A stretch of DNA of 64,000 nucleotides from Lachnospiraceae bacterium (GCA_017416505.1 JAFQCI010000019.1:1-64000); one strand, 5' to 3'; shown: positions 45,401 to 54,050, counted from the first letter of the stretch. Program-made: numbers and translations. The notes: generated by a model not told the origin, from the sequence alone.

Positions 45401-48400
45401 ATCCTATCTACATTATTATACGAATTACCAATAAATGAAATGAGTCCGGCTGTTCTTACATGGGCTTTATTAATAGAAGAAGTCATCCCTATCATATAAT
45501 TGGTTGCATCTGCAGTAATTTCTGTACCTACTGTAGAATTTGAAACATTAATACTTCCATAATTACCTGCCGAATCTAACGAAGTTTCAACTCTTCCAAT
45601 CATGCCACCCACAAAACTACTAGAACGAATACAGGTTATCACAGGACTAAAATTACATTCATCAACCGTCAACGTTCCCTCGTTAAGTTGATATTCACCT
45701 ATCAAACCACCATGAGAATACATTCTATCACTAATATACGCACCATTCACATATTCTGCTGTTATATTTTCATACATATCCCCTTTTATTGAGGTATTAA
45801 TCGTAATTCCTCTAAAATTACAGCTTCCCTCTGCTCTTGCCGCAATGGAGCCGGAACCACCTTTTGAATTACTTGTACTAGTATCATATACCCCTCTGTG
45901 GTACCACATTTTTCCATCAAAGGTTAAGTTTTTAAATACTGAACCATCTGCTAATGCCGGGTACAAACCACCATCCGTATGCCTACTAACAGAATTTAAA
46001 ATTATTACAGGATTTGCATCCGACTTCTCCCCTTCCATACTTCCAGAAAAACTGAAAGAAGAATCGTTTCGTAAAAAACTATGGATATTGGCATCACCTA
46101 AATTAAGATCTGTAGTAACAACATAATGAGCAGATAAAATAGCTTTAATATTACTATCATCCGTCTGAAAACAATTTTTTGCAAACACCAACTCTCCTGT
46201 ATCTTCATCATATGTCTGCCCTGCAATAGCTAAAATCAATGCATCTGCCAAGGATGAAATCTTATATTTACCATCACTATATGTTAGTGAGCCAGTAACT
46301 TCGTTTCCATATGTGCAAGCATCATATTCAATGACTTTACTACCATTTTCTCTTTTTACATTCTGCAACACACTTCCAGCATTTCCAATATCATCAATAC
46401 AATAACGATGTAACGCTCCATTATCCGCATCAAACTCAACCCCGTCCATATTGGAAACTAATTTACCGTTCTCGTCATATTTTATACTTCTTGATATTTT
46501 AGCGTCACATTCAAAATAAATAAGGCTATTTTCCGCATAACCTGCGATAAACCCACGATAACCTCCATAGATTTCCTCGGGTGCCAGAAGAACACAATCT
46601 TTTTTACTCCAGTCTCCATCATATCCACTATACGAATGTTGAAATGGTACTTTAGATATATCTATCGTATCTGCAAGACAGATTAATGCCCCTTTCTTAA
46701 CATATCCAAATAAACCACCATGATATTTTTTTGCCTTATGGATATAATTATTTTCTACTATTATATTAGAAATCTTTATTTTGGTAGGAATATTTTCTCC
46801 CCTGTCAGAACCTACCAATCCTGCAATATTACCTACATAATAACCACCTAAACTATTACTATATACGCCATTATTCTTGGTATTGCATACAAAATTAAAT
46901 GTAACATCTGATATCGTTATATCAAGTCCGCTCAATGAACCTGCCACAGCTCCTGTTACACTTTCATTGCTCGTATTTGAAACCAGATTAACACTTGTTT
47001 TTGAAACCGCGTATACTAAAGAAACATTATAAGATTCGTTATCAAATTTAACATGTTGTATCGTCATGCCATTTCCATTGCATGCCCCTATGATTCCACC
47101 GCCTGTATTGTATGTGTCAAATCCTGAATGAGAATACACCATAACTTTTTGTGTTAAATCACCATATTCATTATCAGGACGCTCATCATTTTCTGTTGTA
47201 ATATAAGAAATTTTTAGATATGATTCTGTATCTCCCGCCTCTGTATAATATCTTCCAACTACACCACCTGCAGCAGTGTAGGCAGTATACCGAGATGCAT
47301 CCTCAGAATAATATGCTTTTACATCAGCATTTAATTTTAAATGAGCCAATTCCACCTTAGATGATTGGACCAATCCAATAAATCCACCACAAATATACTT
47401 TGCAGAAATATATGGCTCGTAAGCACCTTCTGTAATTTTTACAGAATTTTTTTGAATATAAGACACATTTACTTCACTGTTATATACGACACCTACCAAA
47501 CCACCAGAAATTCCTTCACCACCTACATCATTTCCAATTACCAGATATTCTGGAGTAGTACTTTCGTCAATACCAGCTGTACTTACTAACTTAGAATCAT
47601 CTGACATTTTACCAATTAAACCACCGGCACATACAGTAAGAGTTAATGGTTCTGTGCCATTATTAGAAGCTGGATCATCCGCAACCACTTTAGTTGCTAC
47701 AGAAGGCATTGACTCCAGATTCATGATAATAGACCCAGATACTTCACCAAACAAACCACCTGCGACAGAACCTTTAAATTCTGTCACACCAGAAAGATCA
47801 ATATCTATATTCTCTGATAAAGTTATTGTTGATGTTATAATCGTATCTGCTTTTGTTACTTTTCCAAACAAGCCACCCACAGTTCCAGTACTCTGAATAC
47901 TTCCTGTAATTTTTATAGTATAAAACCTATCTGCTAAATTTACATTTTCATCCTCTATAATATAATTCTTTGCAAGACCTCCTTCATTAGACGTAGAACC
48001 GGCAATGGCATTTACTATTGTAAATGAGTTTCCAGAATTTTTATGGTTTTTATTTCCAATTACAGCCTTTGATGACAGAGAGTAAAATAATGTTCCTGTC
48101 GTCTGAATCGTCATAGGATATGCATAGGGTACTAATGTTCCTGCAAAAGGATACTCATCTGATCCGATTCCCGTACCAATCTGTTCAGAAGTTAAACTCC
48201 ACGTTTCAGCACTAGAGGAATTCTCCGGCCAATAAAGATAAAACACTTTTCCTGACAAAGAACTTGACTGGCTAAATTTTTGTAATTTCACCCAATCTGC
48301 TGTCGTACGTATTGCATAGTTCGTATCAGTTAAATCATCTACTTCTTCTACTGAAGACAATGAACTGTAGTTCTCCTCCTCTGCTCCCGCACTGATAGCA

Positions 48401-48630
48401 TATGTAGTATCTTCTAATGTAAGAACATTCTCATTTGCTTCCGTAGAGATTTCTTCCGTATTTTCTTCCTGGGTTAACGACAGTATCGTACCGTCCTCTC
48501 CTTCATTTTGGGCTACTGCTCTTTGAAAAATATCTGCGAGTTTCGGCGAAAAACTTAGAATTCCAAATGTTCCCATTAGTATGGCAAAAAATATAATTCC
48601 TATGGTTATTTTCTTCCGGTGTTTATTCAT
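36457..48630 (-). CDS. Giant secreted GLUG/beta-helix surface protein (4057 residues)
   Basis: The largest gene in the window, 12.2 kb. A signal segment (about 8-30) leads into a long exported region built from dozens of GG-[LVIMF]-[IVFY]-G motifs (GGLFGKV, GGLIGKM, GGFIGLV, GGVVGRY, GGMYGQL), the GLUG pattern typical of bacterial adhesins and right-handed beta-helices; they run from about residue 260 to 2960. Segments such as GTYEDPYIIKNPAQLL mark repeat-module starts. The last 1000 residues are non-repetitive beta domains ending FTIAKLKTDF, with no LPxTG, so the anchoring mode is unclear. Very few lysine-rich or charged tracts; rich in Ser, Thr, Asn, Asp, Tyr. ATG with GGAGGAATGAAGT. Probably exported by the Sec route and part of the TasA-like cluster upstream. 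Confidence 0.9.
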   Translation of the reverse strand: MNKHRKKITIGIIFFAILMGTFGILSFSPKLADIFQRAVAQNEGEDGTILSLTQEENTEEISTEANENVLTLEDTTYAISAGAEEENYSSLSSVEEVDDLTDTNYAIRTTADWVKLQKFSQSSSLSGKVFYLYWPENSSSAETWSLTSEQIGTGIGSDEYPFAGTLVPYAYPMTIQTTGTLFYSLSSKAVIGNKNHKNSGNSFTIVNAIAGSTSNEGGLAKNYIIEDENVNLADRFYTIKITGSIQSTGTVGGLFGKVTKADTIITSTITLSENIDIDLSGVTEFKGSVAGGLFGEVSGSIIMNLESMPSVATKVVADDPASNNGTEPLTLTVCAGGLIGKMSDDSKLVSTAGIDESTTPEYLVIGNDVGGEGISGGLVGVVYNSEVNVSYIQKNSVKITEGAYEPYISAKYICGGFIGLVQSSKVELAHLKLNADVKAYYSEDASRYTAYTAAGGVVGRYYTEAGDTESYLKISYITTENDERPDNEYGDLTQKVMVYSHSGFDTYNTGGGIIGACNGNGMTIQHVKFDNESYNVSLVYAVSKTSVNLVSNTSNESVTGAVAGSLSGLDITISDVTFNFVCNTKNNGVYSNSLGGYYVGNIAGLVGSDRGENIPTKIKISNIIVENNYIHKAKKYHGGLFGYVKKGALICLADTIDISKVPFQHSYSGYDGDWSKKDCVLLAPEEIYGGYRGFIAGYAENSLIYFECDAKISRSIKYDENGKLVSNMDGVEFDADNGALHRYCIDDIGNAGSVLQNVKRENGSKVIEYDACTYGNEVTGSLTYSDGKYKISSLADALILAIAGQTYDEDTGELVFAKNCFQTDDSNIKAILSAHYVVTTDLNLGDANIHSFLRNDSSFSFSGSMEGEKSDANPVIILNSVSRHTDGGLYPALADGSVFKNLTFDGKMWYHRGVYDTSTSNSKGGSGSIAARAEGSCNFRGITINTSIKGDMYENITAEYVNGAYISDRMYSHGGLIGEYQLNEGTLTVDECNFSPVITCIRSSSFVGGMIGRVETSLDSAGNYGSINVSNSTVGTEITADATNYMIGMTSSINKAHVRTAGLISFIGNSYNNVDRIKNSTNSYPSSIEDKTYANINLSNITIKSALIDLTKAKNEYVNMSGGLLGYAWCNVEATMENITVEDCEINSLGSVGGLITFIAGKFDVRTIDLKSLSMNCVDCDYGVGRSYSGLLFGNGEFAYVTLDQSKYTIATVTDDTDAPVKITGYSQYFDEIVGINVKRNFNTIYNSKFFEQEIEEEYKNGGILNIINSSFNGFDTATYESYTNKVCTTSNKYTRYYYNLFQGADWNFDTVKNSVTITTPKQLMTWHVGSYADEKLTRFFVPYFNNVSDYRSKIMYVDITGTFDMAGYSLYPTCISGAVIIKGENARIKLYGEEISDLEYGLYSSEESKIYRNNELKRKYTNVQSKEECTQHYLMHSSLLYCINTSSASANISGLTISGTIANNGAKTGSLIGGYAVGTINISDIVFDGLRVSHYDALTGEYSVCGLMLGTVGVKNYADIATNVEIKGIKTTDTYADSTNKPVAGALITRVGSSSAKNIQISFEDMQLDSKISSNIFKYAAFMYSFNYSSDSKDNKSYGIYTFDYIDTVDGSGPNNVGDDNNVTYGKEIAEGIHYNDKYLNEIVDGYANPLKQAIDEAKVPTYVPYVYENMGIFVNPKNGNITEGCGTYEDPYIIKNPAQLLTLFCYLSGEHEVYRSFLKPGENEEAAWKVVPIGGDGNGYQCTSSDNHTPVTYETDDFPTVDDMRTAYYMITDNIDLANTGDANYTMLLKRFAGLGSYKYPFSGVIVGKKITVDGAETFPTITLPSNDSTNYAHFGLIEYMQGAVVKDINIENTKVTVTGSVGGVAAVILGGDNIIDNVTVGIKATLRTASAAGGYVGIIENGSLILRNVKGNNVVNYCEFGLYTDDGVSSYYTSSDTTKTLISDDNMKVGLLVGKVEDGFVLYDNLNEFDSDTKIITIDNMPVTTGRTEQIPLVNGFQIINGCSLDEASGNKYSDRIAVETQSSDGTITGFDFNIYNTEQLEILALALNSDSLSVYVDESYSVPDLRTAHDSGYDYTAKCRKATYADVGTAEAKGGNSADCTFAKAYDDGRVEETLGYLYPYLCYKYMCVTDSKKVGHDYTDEVRYTNFKTTILSAGGDDGSKKYISVLNKADDNVSQYTTSYKLRASTSYLYDLSVYENSFRGFGALYSKQYSDFRANFDGKGHSVKINMDRNWDANISITGMFNSLIYDTRKDTNGTSDSKLEIIDFTLVDSVFQNRLNQENLSSVNETEKLKGAACGSATGAVAGEVQGAWEFKSIIFKRSDSASFTSFQGLLLYALSDEEFQREMVCGVRGYMNVGGLIGRINTTDYIEGTVSASADCVKYGDEATHGGSNSIEIIGCSIEGYDEKNAVNIQGGTDAFAVGGLVGSIGANLNTYAYNTDKTRCFYFGEINFKDCSVKNANILAKNSGFLGGFAGTVGYRPDYYWRSAGVVNVKYSSQNNVINQVNILFTEASNEVDKYSAGGVFGQIEVFPVKSLACDNEKRYLRNSEIGTEDASCTMKNVYVSSLTINNRSSNVDSKDSTKYNIQGNTGGIGGLIGYLSCRKMSIKRVQVTDSKIGYNNMGTDDTTDDQYALTHVGGLIGISSSNGEYENKKEKSFYTNMLQISGAKVSDSLVVTKQQEAAAGGFIGYLSTENVTITNTSDEGWETLLITNNEISADGTSGNAGGVIGKVEPSKYVPYNDSGASDNTLIVKKYIEHLDIAGNTITSKATSGDAGGVVGEFTSDLNNSYESRLTLEAVQVGGQEVSDTEDVSSTSNTIIGYEYTGGLCGYVKGMTYLRYKDYVRVGSETSGNTLIGRVTGGLYGKLAEGSGSAKSGIRELFETDQVEIINNKIIAVSDSNPYTVSGGVAGVRIYHKALTYVATYTIKNNVIIASGNIGSKYYKNISCGGMYGQLKYISSDTAHYYVQYFDNMVLENNSIGYYRVLSDKNIKTMEDAIEYFTSSGTKLDYTTQEVCLFKWKDSSSFVYDNWRNYEINESNVGEYACRIGNYIGDYSNAAMHCVFLRPTLTYSEDVGSIPAVDVASTSYNVTVTSSDYGYSYPYDYKYKCHFIYLDDYKSSDAIVDITDSEEKPVLDESVLMQHGENETTDEDGNETTVPVYETDYFFGNIANIVSEYSEVKNTTLSEEASSDEKATSTYKFLTSKRLDITMGGTNDKNLICASPDSVDYFSKTYTASGTYNGVPVIEMDGQAAQYIGDYVAAILTNGGGVYPEYSSSTFNSLLDISCVNAYIDPDGKIYAIGDDGKVAGIEGTTHAESSITTVDTNKLSAEGRPFDQIIETTDGKYYTITLLRYTYSAYDYLGKEKKETIYIPVFVTKKVTMNSYLSILSGEEYSLTEACTNGRKDDVVISHDSVYTIYSEFVYDAVRTEESFSDLKVEKSLKFEALGADKQYQDFYVQAGTKYTLVDVQTGKEYYYTVSESAVSEIPFSQFTDSEGNPYKQRNIGEDGITITEEEYMSIGYYGGVAGTDKFSGTSGLERFFIVVEPSGTDINVSYRISITTNAVDGNEANKEESIRKIESDGINITQIPGPLISFEGVKENNGDLEGTDGITWISGSIGKDKTLEVDGRIRVSMVPPNTTDTSRNGSPYWIYKAANKTIDSANAGKYLEIGVTLIDNGTNQEVQWPEGTNVIINGGTPTPLQGNSVIYTYKDNGQKFSFDTLSHNIANGEWYYYDISEGEEPNYQWITKSDGNNCYYYRQYDTNGNLVDTLTNITILDESDISVSNQCHLEFDFSVADIKDYVGKNYTVKINLYRSSDPDFPLEEAGTTVSDGSIREYYETILAEGNVDLAAAITPENLLDLGINLYGDTKKTYEIPFTNKIDFTDMISTKGADADIATCAARNYMVVYRIYKKTPKSGDSGYEYVLVDLYNDSPFTLYDISSGETPIPVSQLNQTNEDGTTTAKYAFVTIENFETDEIKAGVDSTPYVVTWQMKLTVDASKIEDADLANYKVEATYLPYDKTADQPTSDSESTLKDYFIFTIAKLKTDF

Positions 48631-48769
48631 ACTTCATTCCTCCGAACATCAAATGTCATACAATCAATGTAATCCTATTTTAATCTTAACTTCTTATATC
48701 AACATAAATAAAACTGCTTCACCATTGTTTTTATCTAATATCTATAGTTACTCTTTTCCTACTCATAAT

Positions 48770-49849
48770 TTATTCTTCCGACACAATGGTTACCTGTACT
48801 AAGTTTCGAAATGTATCCGCACTATTAATACTTCCGGCATCACTCAAATTCTCAATAAATGCTTCATTTTTATAAAACGTCATATTTACATTAGTGTAAG
48901 GCAATACTTCGATATTAGTAGTTTTCCAAGTAATACCGTCATCGTCTTCCGTTGTTTTAATATTATTTTCATCAAAATATTCACTATACTGGTCAAGACT
49001 TAAATATTCGCTACGCCATTTTAACTGAACCTCTCTTTTTGCCACAGTACTGCTATCTTGTACAATATCTCCTTTAGTTTTAAAGTTATAAATATATGCA
49101 GCCGAATTATTTACCGCACTCATCCAGTCGGCATCATCTTCACCAAATTCTTTTTCTACTAAAAAACCTGCCGAATCAATTTCCAATTGCATTTCATTTG
49201 GATGTCCTTCGAAAATACCAATCAAACGATATTGCTGACTCACACTATTTACGAGGTAATCCGGCGCCGTTGGATAAGCCAAAACTAAGACTCTGGCTGG
49301 TTCATAGGCATCCGCTGTTTCAGTTAAATTTATTTTTATCCGATAGGTATCTGCTACAAGAGAACCACCAGATAATGTTCCGTTACTCGTATATTCTGAA
49401 CCCTTTTTTTCTAATAAATACTCCCCATTACTATCTTTATCAATAATGGAATAAGAAGCCCCAATCGGCTCATCTAACAGTTTAAATTCAATCTGATAAG
49501 AAACATCCAATCCACTGTCATTATACAAAATATTACTATCATAATTCTGAATTTTTAGTGGTAATTCTACCGCTCCATTCGACCATGCCGCAGTATTAGT
49601 CGTAATCGCAAGTCCATTAATTTCATCTTCTGTTATCCCAGCAATTCCATTTTGTGTTGCACCCGTCTTCTTATTTAATTTATCACTATTAAAATAAAGT
49701 CCCGATGCCACTGCAACTCCCTTATTATTTTTAGCCGCGTAGTATTTTGCCATTATTTCAATAGATTGCCAGATAAAGAGAGCCACAAAAACAAACAAAA
49801 CTGTTAAAATAAACTTATTGCGTTTTTTTCTTATTCGAATTCGTTTCAC
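48770..49849 (-). CDS. Single-pass surface protein, TasA-like group (member 6)
   Basis: 359 residues. A basic start (KRIRIRKKRNK) and one hydrophobic segment (about 13-33) end in IMAKYYAAKNNKG, followed by an exported beta-rich region of about 320 residues. The leader is like the xFAW[FY] leaders of its neighbours but with AKYY, so assignment to the camelysin/TasA-like group is weaker. The C-terminus is a plain strand (FRNLVQVTIVSEE). GTG start with GGTGATGAAGA before it. It lies 140 bp upstream of the giant gene and may cap or anchor the fibre. Confidence 0.6.
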   Translation of the reverse strand: MKRIRIRKKRNKFILTVLFVFVALFIWQSIEIMAKYYAAKNNKGVAVASGLYFNSDKLNKKTGATQNGIAGITEDEINGLAITTNTAAWSNGAVELPLKIQNYDSNILYNDSGLDVSYQIEFKLLDEPIGASYSIIDKDSNGEYLLEKKGSEYTSNGTLSGGSLVADTYRIKINLTETADAYEPARVLVLAYPTAPDYLVNSVSQQYRLIGIFEGHPNEMQLEIDSAGFLVEKEFGEDDADWMSAVNNSAAYIYNFKTKGDIVQDSSTVAKREVQLKWRSEYLSLDQYSEYFDENNIKTTEDDDGITWKTTNIEVLPYTNVNMTFYKNEAFIENLSDAGSINSADTFRNLVQVTIVSEE

Positions 49850-50035
49850 TCTTCATCACCACCAAATACCTATATTTTAAAATTAAAAATTTCTGTTATT
49901 TTCTGCTTAAATGTTCTAAATTCAATGATATCATTCTTATTTATATATCGGATATAATTTAATTTTTATTTATCCATATACTTTGGCTCTTTATTTATTT
50001 GATTACTGTCCATTGTTATACTTATGTTCCTTATA

Positions 50036-50866
50036 CTATTCCGACTCTGTCTCTGATTTTTTAGTAGGTTCTGGTTGTTTTGCATTTACCACAACATACA
50101 ATAAATCTGTTTCCTTTGCATTGTCGGAGAAATTTGCATTTTCTTTCCATGACATTTCTATTAAATAATAATCATATTCATATTTGCTATTTTTATAAGT
50201 CAAATGCAATTCAGCTCCTATGGCATCGGTTTGAAATAACAGATACTGCCCCTTATTTTCAACTCCACTATAATCACTCTTATCAATTGTACCATCCCCA
50301 TTGGTATCAACATTAAAAACTGCCTCCCACCGTTCTTCACTTACATTTTTGTCTGAAAGATTTGTTACAGTGCTACTATCAGAAGCCAGTCTTTTCGTCC
50401 AATAAAAATCATCCACATCTTCTATCAAAATGCTTCCATCAGGTACCTTGTCCGATTCATCATATGAATTTTTGGTTAATTCATACACCTTATAATCCAA
50501 AGGCAAATTTTCTGTATAAATAAATTCTAAATCATAATTAAAATCCGACTCTTTTGCAATATCAATTATTTCACCTGTAATATCGTCAGGCTTTTTGTTA
50601 CTGACACAGATAACCACCTGTTTTACTTCTCCTGGATGAATATTTCCCACTGAAAACTGTAAAGATTGCTTATCCCCAGGATTCAATAAATATAAAAAAT
50701 ACGGTGACATAATTTCAATATCCTTGCGGTCAGCTTCATGTCTTTGCCCTGATAATAAATACCATGCGAAAGACCCGCCTACTGCCATAAATAGTATCAT
50801 TGAAATAACTATGAAAAAAGGCTTTCTTCTTATATTTAATTTTTTTAATTTTCCTTCTTTCTTCAT
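50036..50866 (-). CDS. TasA/camelysin-like surface protein (member 5)
   Basis: 276 residues. A basic start and a hydrophobic segment end in GGSFAWYLLSG, the leader pattern of SipW substrates such as TasA and camelysin. The exported part (about 35-270) is beta-rich, with a calcium-loop-like DTNGDGTIDKSD at about 195 (EF-hand/dockerin-type loop). It ends in a Lys/Pro/Glu tail. GGAG lies eight bases before the ATG. Confidence 0.7.
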   Translation of the reverse strand: MKKEGKLKKLNIRRKPFFIVISMILFMAVGGSFAWYLLSGQRHEADRKDIEIMSPYFLYLLNPGDKQSLQFSVGNIHPGEVKQVVICVSNKKPDDITGEIIDIAKESDFNYDLEFIYTENLPLDYKVYELTKNSYDESDKVPDGSILIEDVDDFYWTKRLASDSSTVTNLSDKNVSEERWEAVFNVDTNGDGTIDKSDYSGVENKGQYLLFQTDAIGAELHLTYKNSKYEYDYYLIEMSWKENANFSDNAKETDLLYVVVNAKQPEPTKKSETESE

Positions 50867-50960
50867 ATGCTATTCTCCATTCTAATACTATGAAAAACTA
50901 TATCTTTCCATATCGTCCACTCATACTATTTTGAAGCAACCAACCAGTCAACACATTATC

Positions 50961-51878
50961 CTATTGGTAAGTAGAAACTTCAAAATGAAAGTTTAATGCT
51001 GATACATAATTTCCTATCTTAGTATCATCCCAGTCATAGGCTTCGATTCTTTCATCTTCGGATAGACTACTACTATATCTGCCCTCATATACAATGACAT
51101 CAACATTTTCTTCCGTACTTGTACTCCACGGATTATATATTGAACTGTTATAATCCGTAATATCATATCCCGGTATATCCGTATATTCATACGGCCAGTA
51201 CCAGTAAAGTGTCACATATTCTATCTCGGCATTCGAAACAGTACCCGTTAATCCTGATGTTATGGTAGTTTCAGAATCTGCTTCATTATTCGCTCCTAAA
51301 TCATCACCAGATGTATCTTCTGAATCATTCTCTATAGTACTATCGAAATAATAAGGAATAACTTTCTGATAAACATTCGTTGGTTCGCTCTCCGCCACTG
51401 TTGTATCTTTTACAGCATAAAATTTAATATGATTTTGCACCAAATCTAATAATTCTTCATTGCTAATATCTTCTACCCCATCAACCACCGTAATACTTGG
51501 AGTAATGCGTATGATATAGTTCATATCCGCCTCAGAAGAAGTGCTTATCTTAAATTTAATGGTTCCATAAGAACCCGGTCCCAATTTTCCCTCTTCAATA
51601 TTGGTCAACTTCGCTAAATCAATATCAATTACCTTATTACCAGTATTAATGGCATTCATGGTATAGTATGTAACATCCTCACTTGCATCTTCTGATATAA
51701 TTGCCATTTCAACACTTAAATCATCGATACCACCTGCCTGCTGGAAATAGTTTTTGATTGTGACGGGTCTGTTTCCTAAAAACCAGGCGACAGTTGCCCC
51801 GATGATAAGAATCGTTGTTACAGTAATCATAATTATGGTTAATACAGTTTCCTGTTTAAACAACCGTCTCACCGCCAC
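50961..51878 (-). CDS. TasA/camelysin-like surface protein (member 4)
   Basis: 305 residues. The leader segment (about 13-33) ends GATVAWFLGNRPV, again the xAWF pattern cut by SipW-type peptidases. The exported region has DLSVEMAII, NTGNKVIDIDL and GPGSYGTIKFKIS, strand patterns seen in TasA-like subunits. A Glu/Asp/Ser-rich linker lies near 180-205. GTG start after AAGGATGTGA. The signal peptidase gene lies 75 bp upstream. Confidence 0.75.
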   Translation of the reverse strand: MAVRRLFKQETVLTIIMITVTTILIIGATVAWFLGNRPVTIKNYFQQAGGIDDLSVEMAIISEDASEDVTYYTMNAINTGNKVIDIDLAKLTNIEEGKLGPGSYGTIKFKISTSSEADMNYIIRITPSITVVDGVEDISNEELLDLVQNHIKFYAVKDTTVAESEPTNVYQKVIPYYFDSTIENDSEDTSGDDLGANNEADSETTITSGLTGTVSNAEIEYVTLYWYWPYEYTDIPGYDITDYNSSIYNPWSTSTEENVDVIVYEGRYSSSLSEDERIEAYDWDDTKIGNYVSALNFHFEVSTYQ

Positions 51879-51953
51879 TCACATCCTTTCCTGATAAATT
51901 CCTACTAAAATTTTAAACTTTGATTTTGTCTATTTTAAGCTTTATTTTTCTAG

Positions 51954-52607
51954 CTAAAAATCTTCTTCCTCATCCTCTTCTTCCGTTGTTTCTTCCATTT
52001 CCTCAGCAGCAACAACTTCTTCTTCCCTAAGTATATCATCTTCTTCGTCCTCTTCCTCTTCATCCTCTGCACCGAAGATTAGAATTCGTATCAGTTGATA
52101 CAAATACGAAAGCAAACAAAATAACAATGGAAGAATTATTACAATAAAATAAATTTTACTATCAGATAACTTATTTATGATGTTACCAAGCGCCAATCCA
52201 CCTGGAAGTTTGTCTGTATATTTTCCTAAAATATCTTCATAAGATACGGGTAAATTATCCGGGGTAGAATAGGCATCACCTTTCGTAATAAACTTCGTTT
52301 CTCCTGTATCCGGGTCAACATACATATCATAAACTCTATGGGTATTAAAGTAACCATAGATTTCTGCTTCTCTGGAAACAAAAGTGATAATATCTCCTAC
52401 CTGAATTTCTTCTATCGGAACTGCTTCTACTATGATACATTCATTATGTACAATCTCAGGCTCCATACTAGTACTAAGTACCCTTAATAAATGGTGTCCA
52501 AAAATGGAAACTGTCTGATACTTGTTTACGGAATATATAATATAGCACAAAGCAACCAATAGTAGAACAAATAATGTATTTCCTATCCATTTCAGTGCTT
52601 TTCTCAA
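51954..52607 (-). CDS. SipW-type signal peptidase I
   Basis: 217 residues. Helix 1 (about 10-27), a catalytic domain, and helix 2 (about 153-175). The active-site serine is S47 in STSMEP, and the second residue is H90 (NTHRV) rather than lysine, so it is the ER/SipW type. KGDAYSTPD supplies the conserved Asp region. The C-terminal 40 residues are an acidic tail (mostly Glu/Asp). SipW enzymes process TasA-like fibre subunits; six candidate substrates lie on both sides. TTG start directly after AGGTGAAG. Confidence 0.9.
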   Translation of the reverse strand: MRKALKWIGNTLFVLLLVALCYIIYSVNKYQTVSIFGHHLLRVLSTSMEPEIVHNECIIVEAVPIEEIQVGDIITFVSREAEIYGYFNTHRVYDMYVDPDTGETKFITKGDAYSTPDNLPVSYEDILGKYTDKLPGGLALGNIINKLSDSKIYFIVIILPLLFCLLSYLYQLIRILIFGAEDEEEEDEEDDILREEEVVAAEEMEETTEEEDEEEDF

Positions 52608-52763
52608 TCACTTCACCTAATTCTTTCTAAAACTTTTTCAAAACTATACTTTTTTTAATTTTATAGTTTTATTTTTCTATTGCTTATTTTACATATTACT
52701 TTATTTCACATATTGTTTTCTTTCACATATTTCTCTCACATATTTTTATATTATTTTATTCTT

Positions 52764-53957
52764 TTATTTTCTTTGTTTTTTCTTTTTATTTGCCCTTTCA
52801 AGCTCATTTTTCTCATTTTTACGCTTGTTCTGAATGTCGATTAACTCATTCATGACAATCTTTCTAAGGGTATCGTCAGGAATACCACTTTCCCGGACAA
52901 TTAAATCCAAAAATTGTCGGATATATTTGGTATTAATTTCTTTTTTTCGTTCTTCATGATTGATATCTATTTTATTTGCGTCCTCTACCTGATTATGTAT
53001 CATAGCATAATTCCAAATAAAGGAGTCATAGATATCCTTTTCAAATTCTTTTGAAATAATCGGCTCGTGTTTCACCAGATTTACTGTATACCCTACTTTA
53101 TCGTAGGCATAAATAAAATTCCAAAGATTCAGACACTTCTTATAATGAGTGTTCTTTTTTATGGCATTGGTCTTTACGATAGGGTGCCTTACACTGGCGA
53201 ATCCTCTCATCTGCATGATAAATTCTGTAGATGCAAGTCCATTTACCTGTCTATGTATTTTAATCAATCTTGAAAAGATATCTTCATTTTCTTTTTCATT
53301 TACCAAATCGGATTGTTTGTCCCTGACTTTAAGCTGGAACTTATAATCAATGGTTTCTGTATAATTATCAATTTTAGATTCCATTTCAAAAAAGGAACCC
53401 AACTCGTCCTTCGTATTTTCAAAAATAACATTATATCTTTTATTTACAAAATGCTGTAACTCAGCAATTAAAGTACAAATAAACCGGTTTTCATATATAT
53501 TTAAACTTTCTTCCTTAAATACATTTAAAATTCGGTTTGGAATTACCGTTCCATCCTCTTCATATTTATCAATAAGGTCACTGTGCTGTGTTAAGTGTCG
53601 GATGGACTCTGTCGTAATATTTCTTGCCATGGCAATATTTACAATCTCACGGTCTTCTTCAATAAATTTTCTAGGGTTCATAATAACATGATGTAAGGAG
53701 GGCAACGCTTCTTCGATGGCACTAATCCAGTCTTCATCCACACTCTTTATCAAACGGACACACTTAAAGGTATAAAAATTTGTACTGGTATCCAATAGAT
53801 TGTAGAAATACTTGTAAAATGCATCGTCTTTGGTTGCCTGAAGGTTCGACTCTGCCATTTTCCGATATACATTCTGTACGACATCTTTTTCATCATCAAA
53901 TAAGATTTCTGCATCCTCTTCCATCATCTCATTTTCTTTAAATGGCATTTCCTGCAT
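52764..53957 (-). CDS. DUF2357-like partner of the McrB-type ATPase
   Basis: 397 residues, no membrane segment or signal. The block NRILNVFKEESLNIYENRF (about 140-160) resembles the 'ENRF' region of DUF2357/McrC-like proteins. I see no PD-(D/E)xK nuclease motif. The C-terminus is basic (ERANKKKKQRK). It lies 94 bp downstream of the ATPase gene, the same pairing as mcrB-mcrC. By position it may be the adaptor that links the ATPase to its target. ATG after AAAGGAGACAGGGACG. The DUF2357 relation is an inference from one motif. Confidence 0.6.
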   Translation of the reverse strand: MQEMPFKENEMMEEDAEILFDDEKDVVQNVYRKMAESNLQATKDDAFYKYFYNLLDTSTNFYTFKCVRLIKSVDEDWISAIEEALPSLHHVIMNPRKFIEEDREIVNIAMARNITTESIRHLTQHSDLIDKYEEDGTVIPNRILNVFKEESLNIYENRFICTLIAELQHFVNKRYNVIFENTKDELGSFFEMESKIDNYTETIDYKFQLKVRDKQSDLVNEKENEDIFSRLIKIHRQVNGLASTEFIMQMRGFASVRHPIVKTNAIKKNTHYKKCLNLWNFIYAYDKVGYTVNLVKHEPIISKEFEKDIYDSFIWNYAMIHNQVEDANKIDINHEERKKEINTKYIRQFLDLIVRESGIPDDTLRKIVMNELIDIQNKRKNEKNELERANKKKKQRK

Positions 53958-54050
53958 CGTCCCTGTCTCCTTTCATCTTATTGCTACTATTCTTTCTGCT
54001 ATAGGACTTTTCATTTCCCACAGCAGATTTCTTTTTTACTCCATTACATT

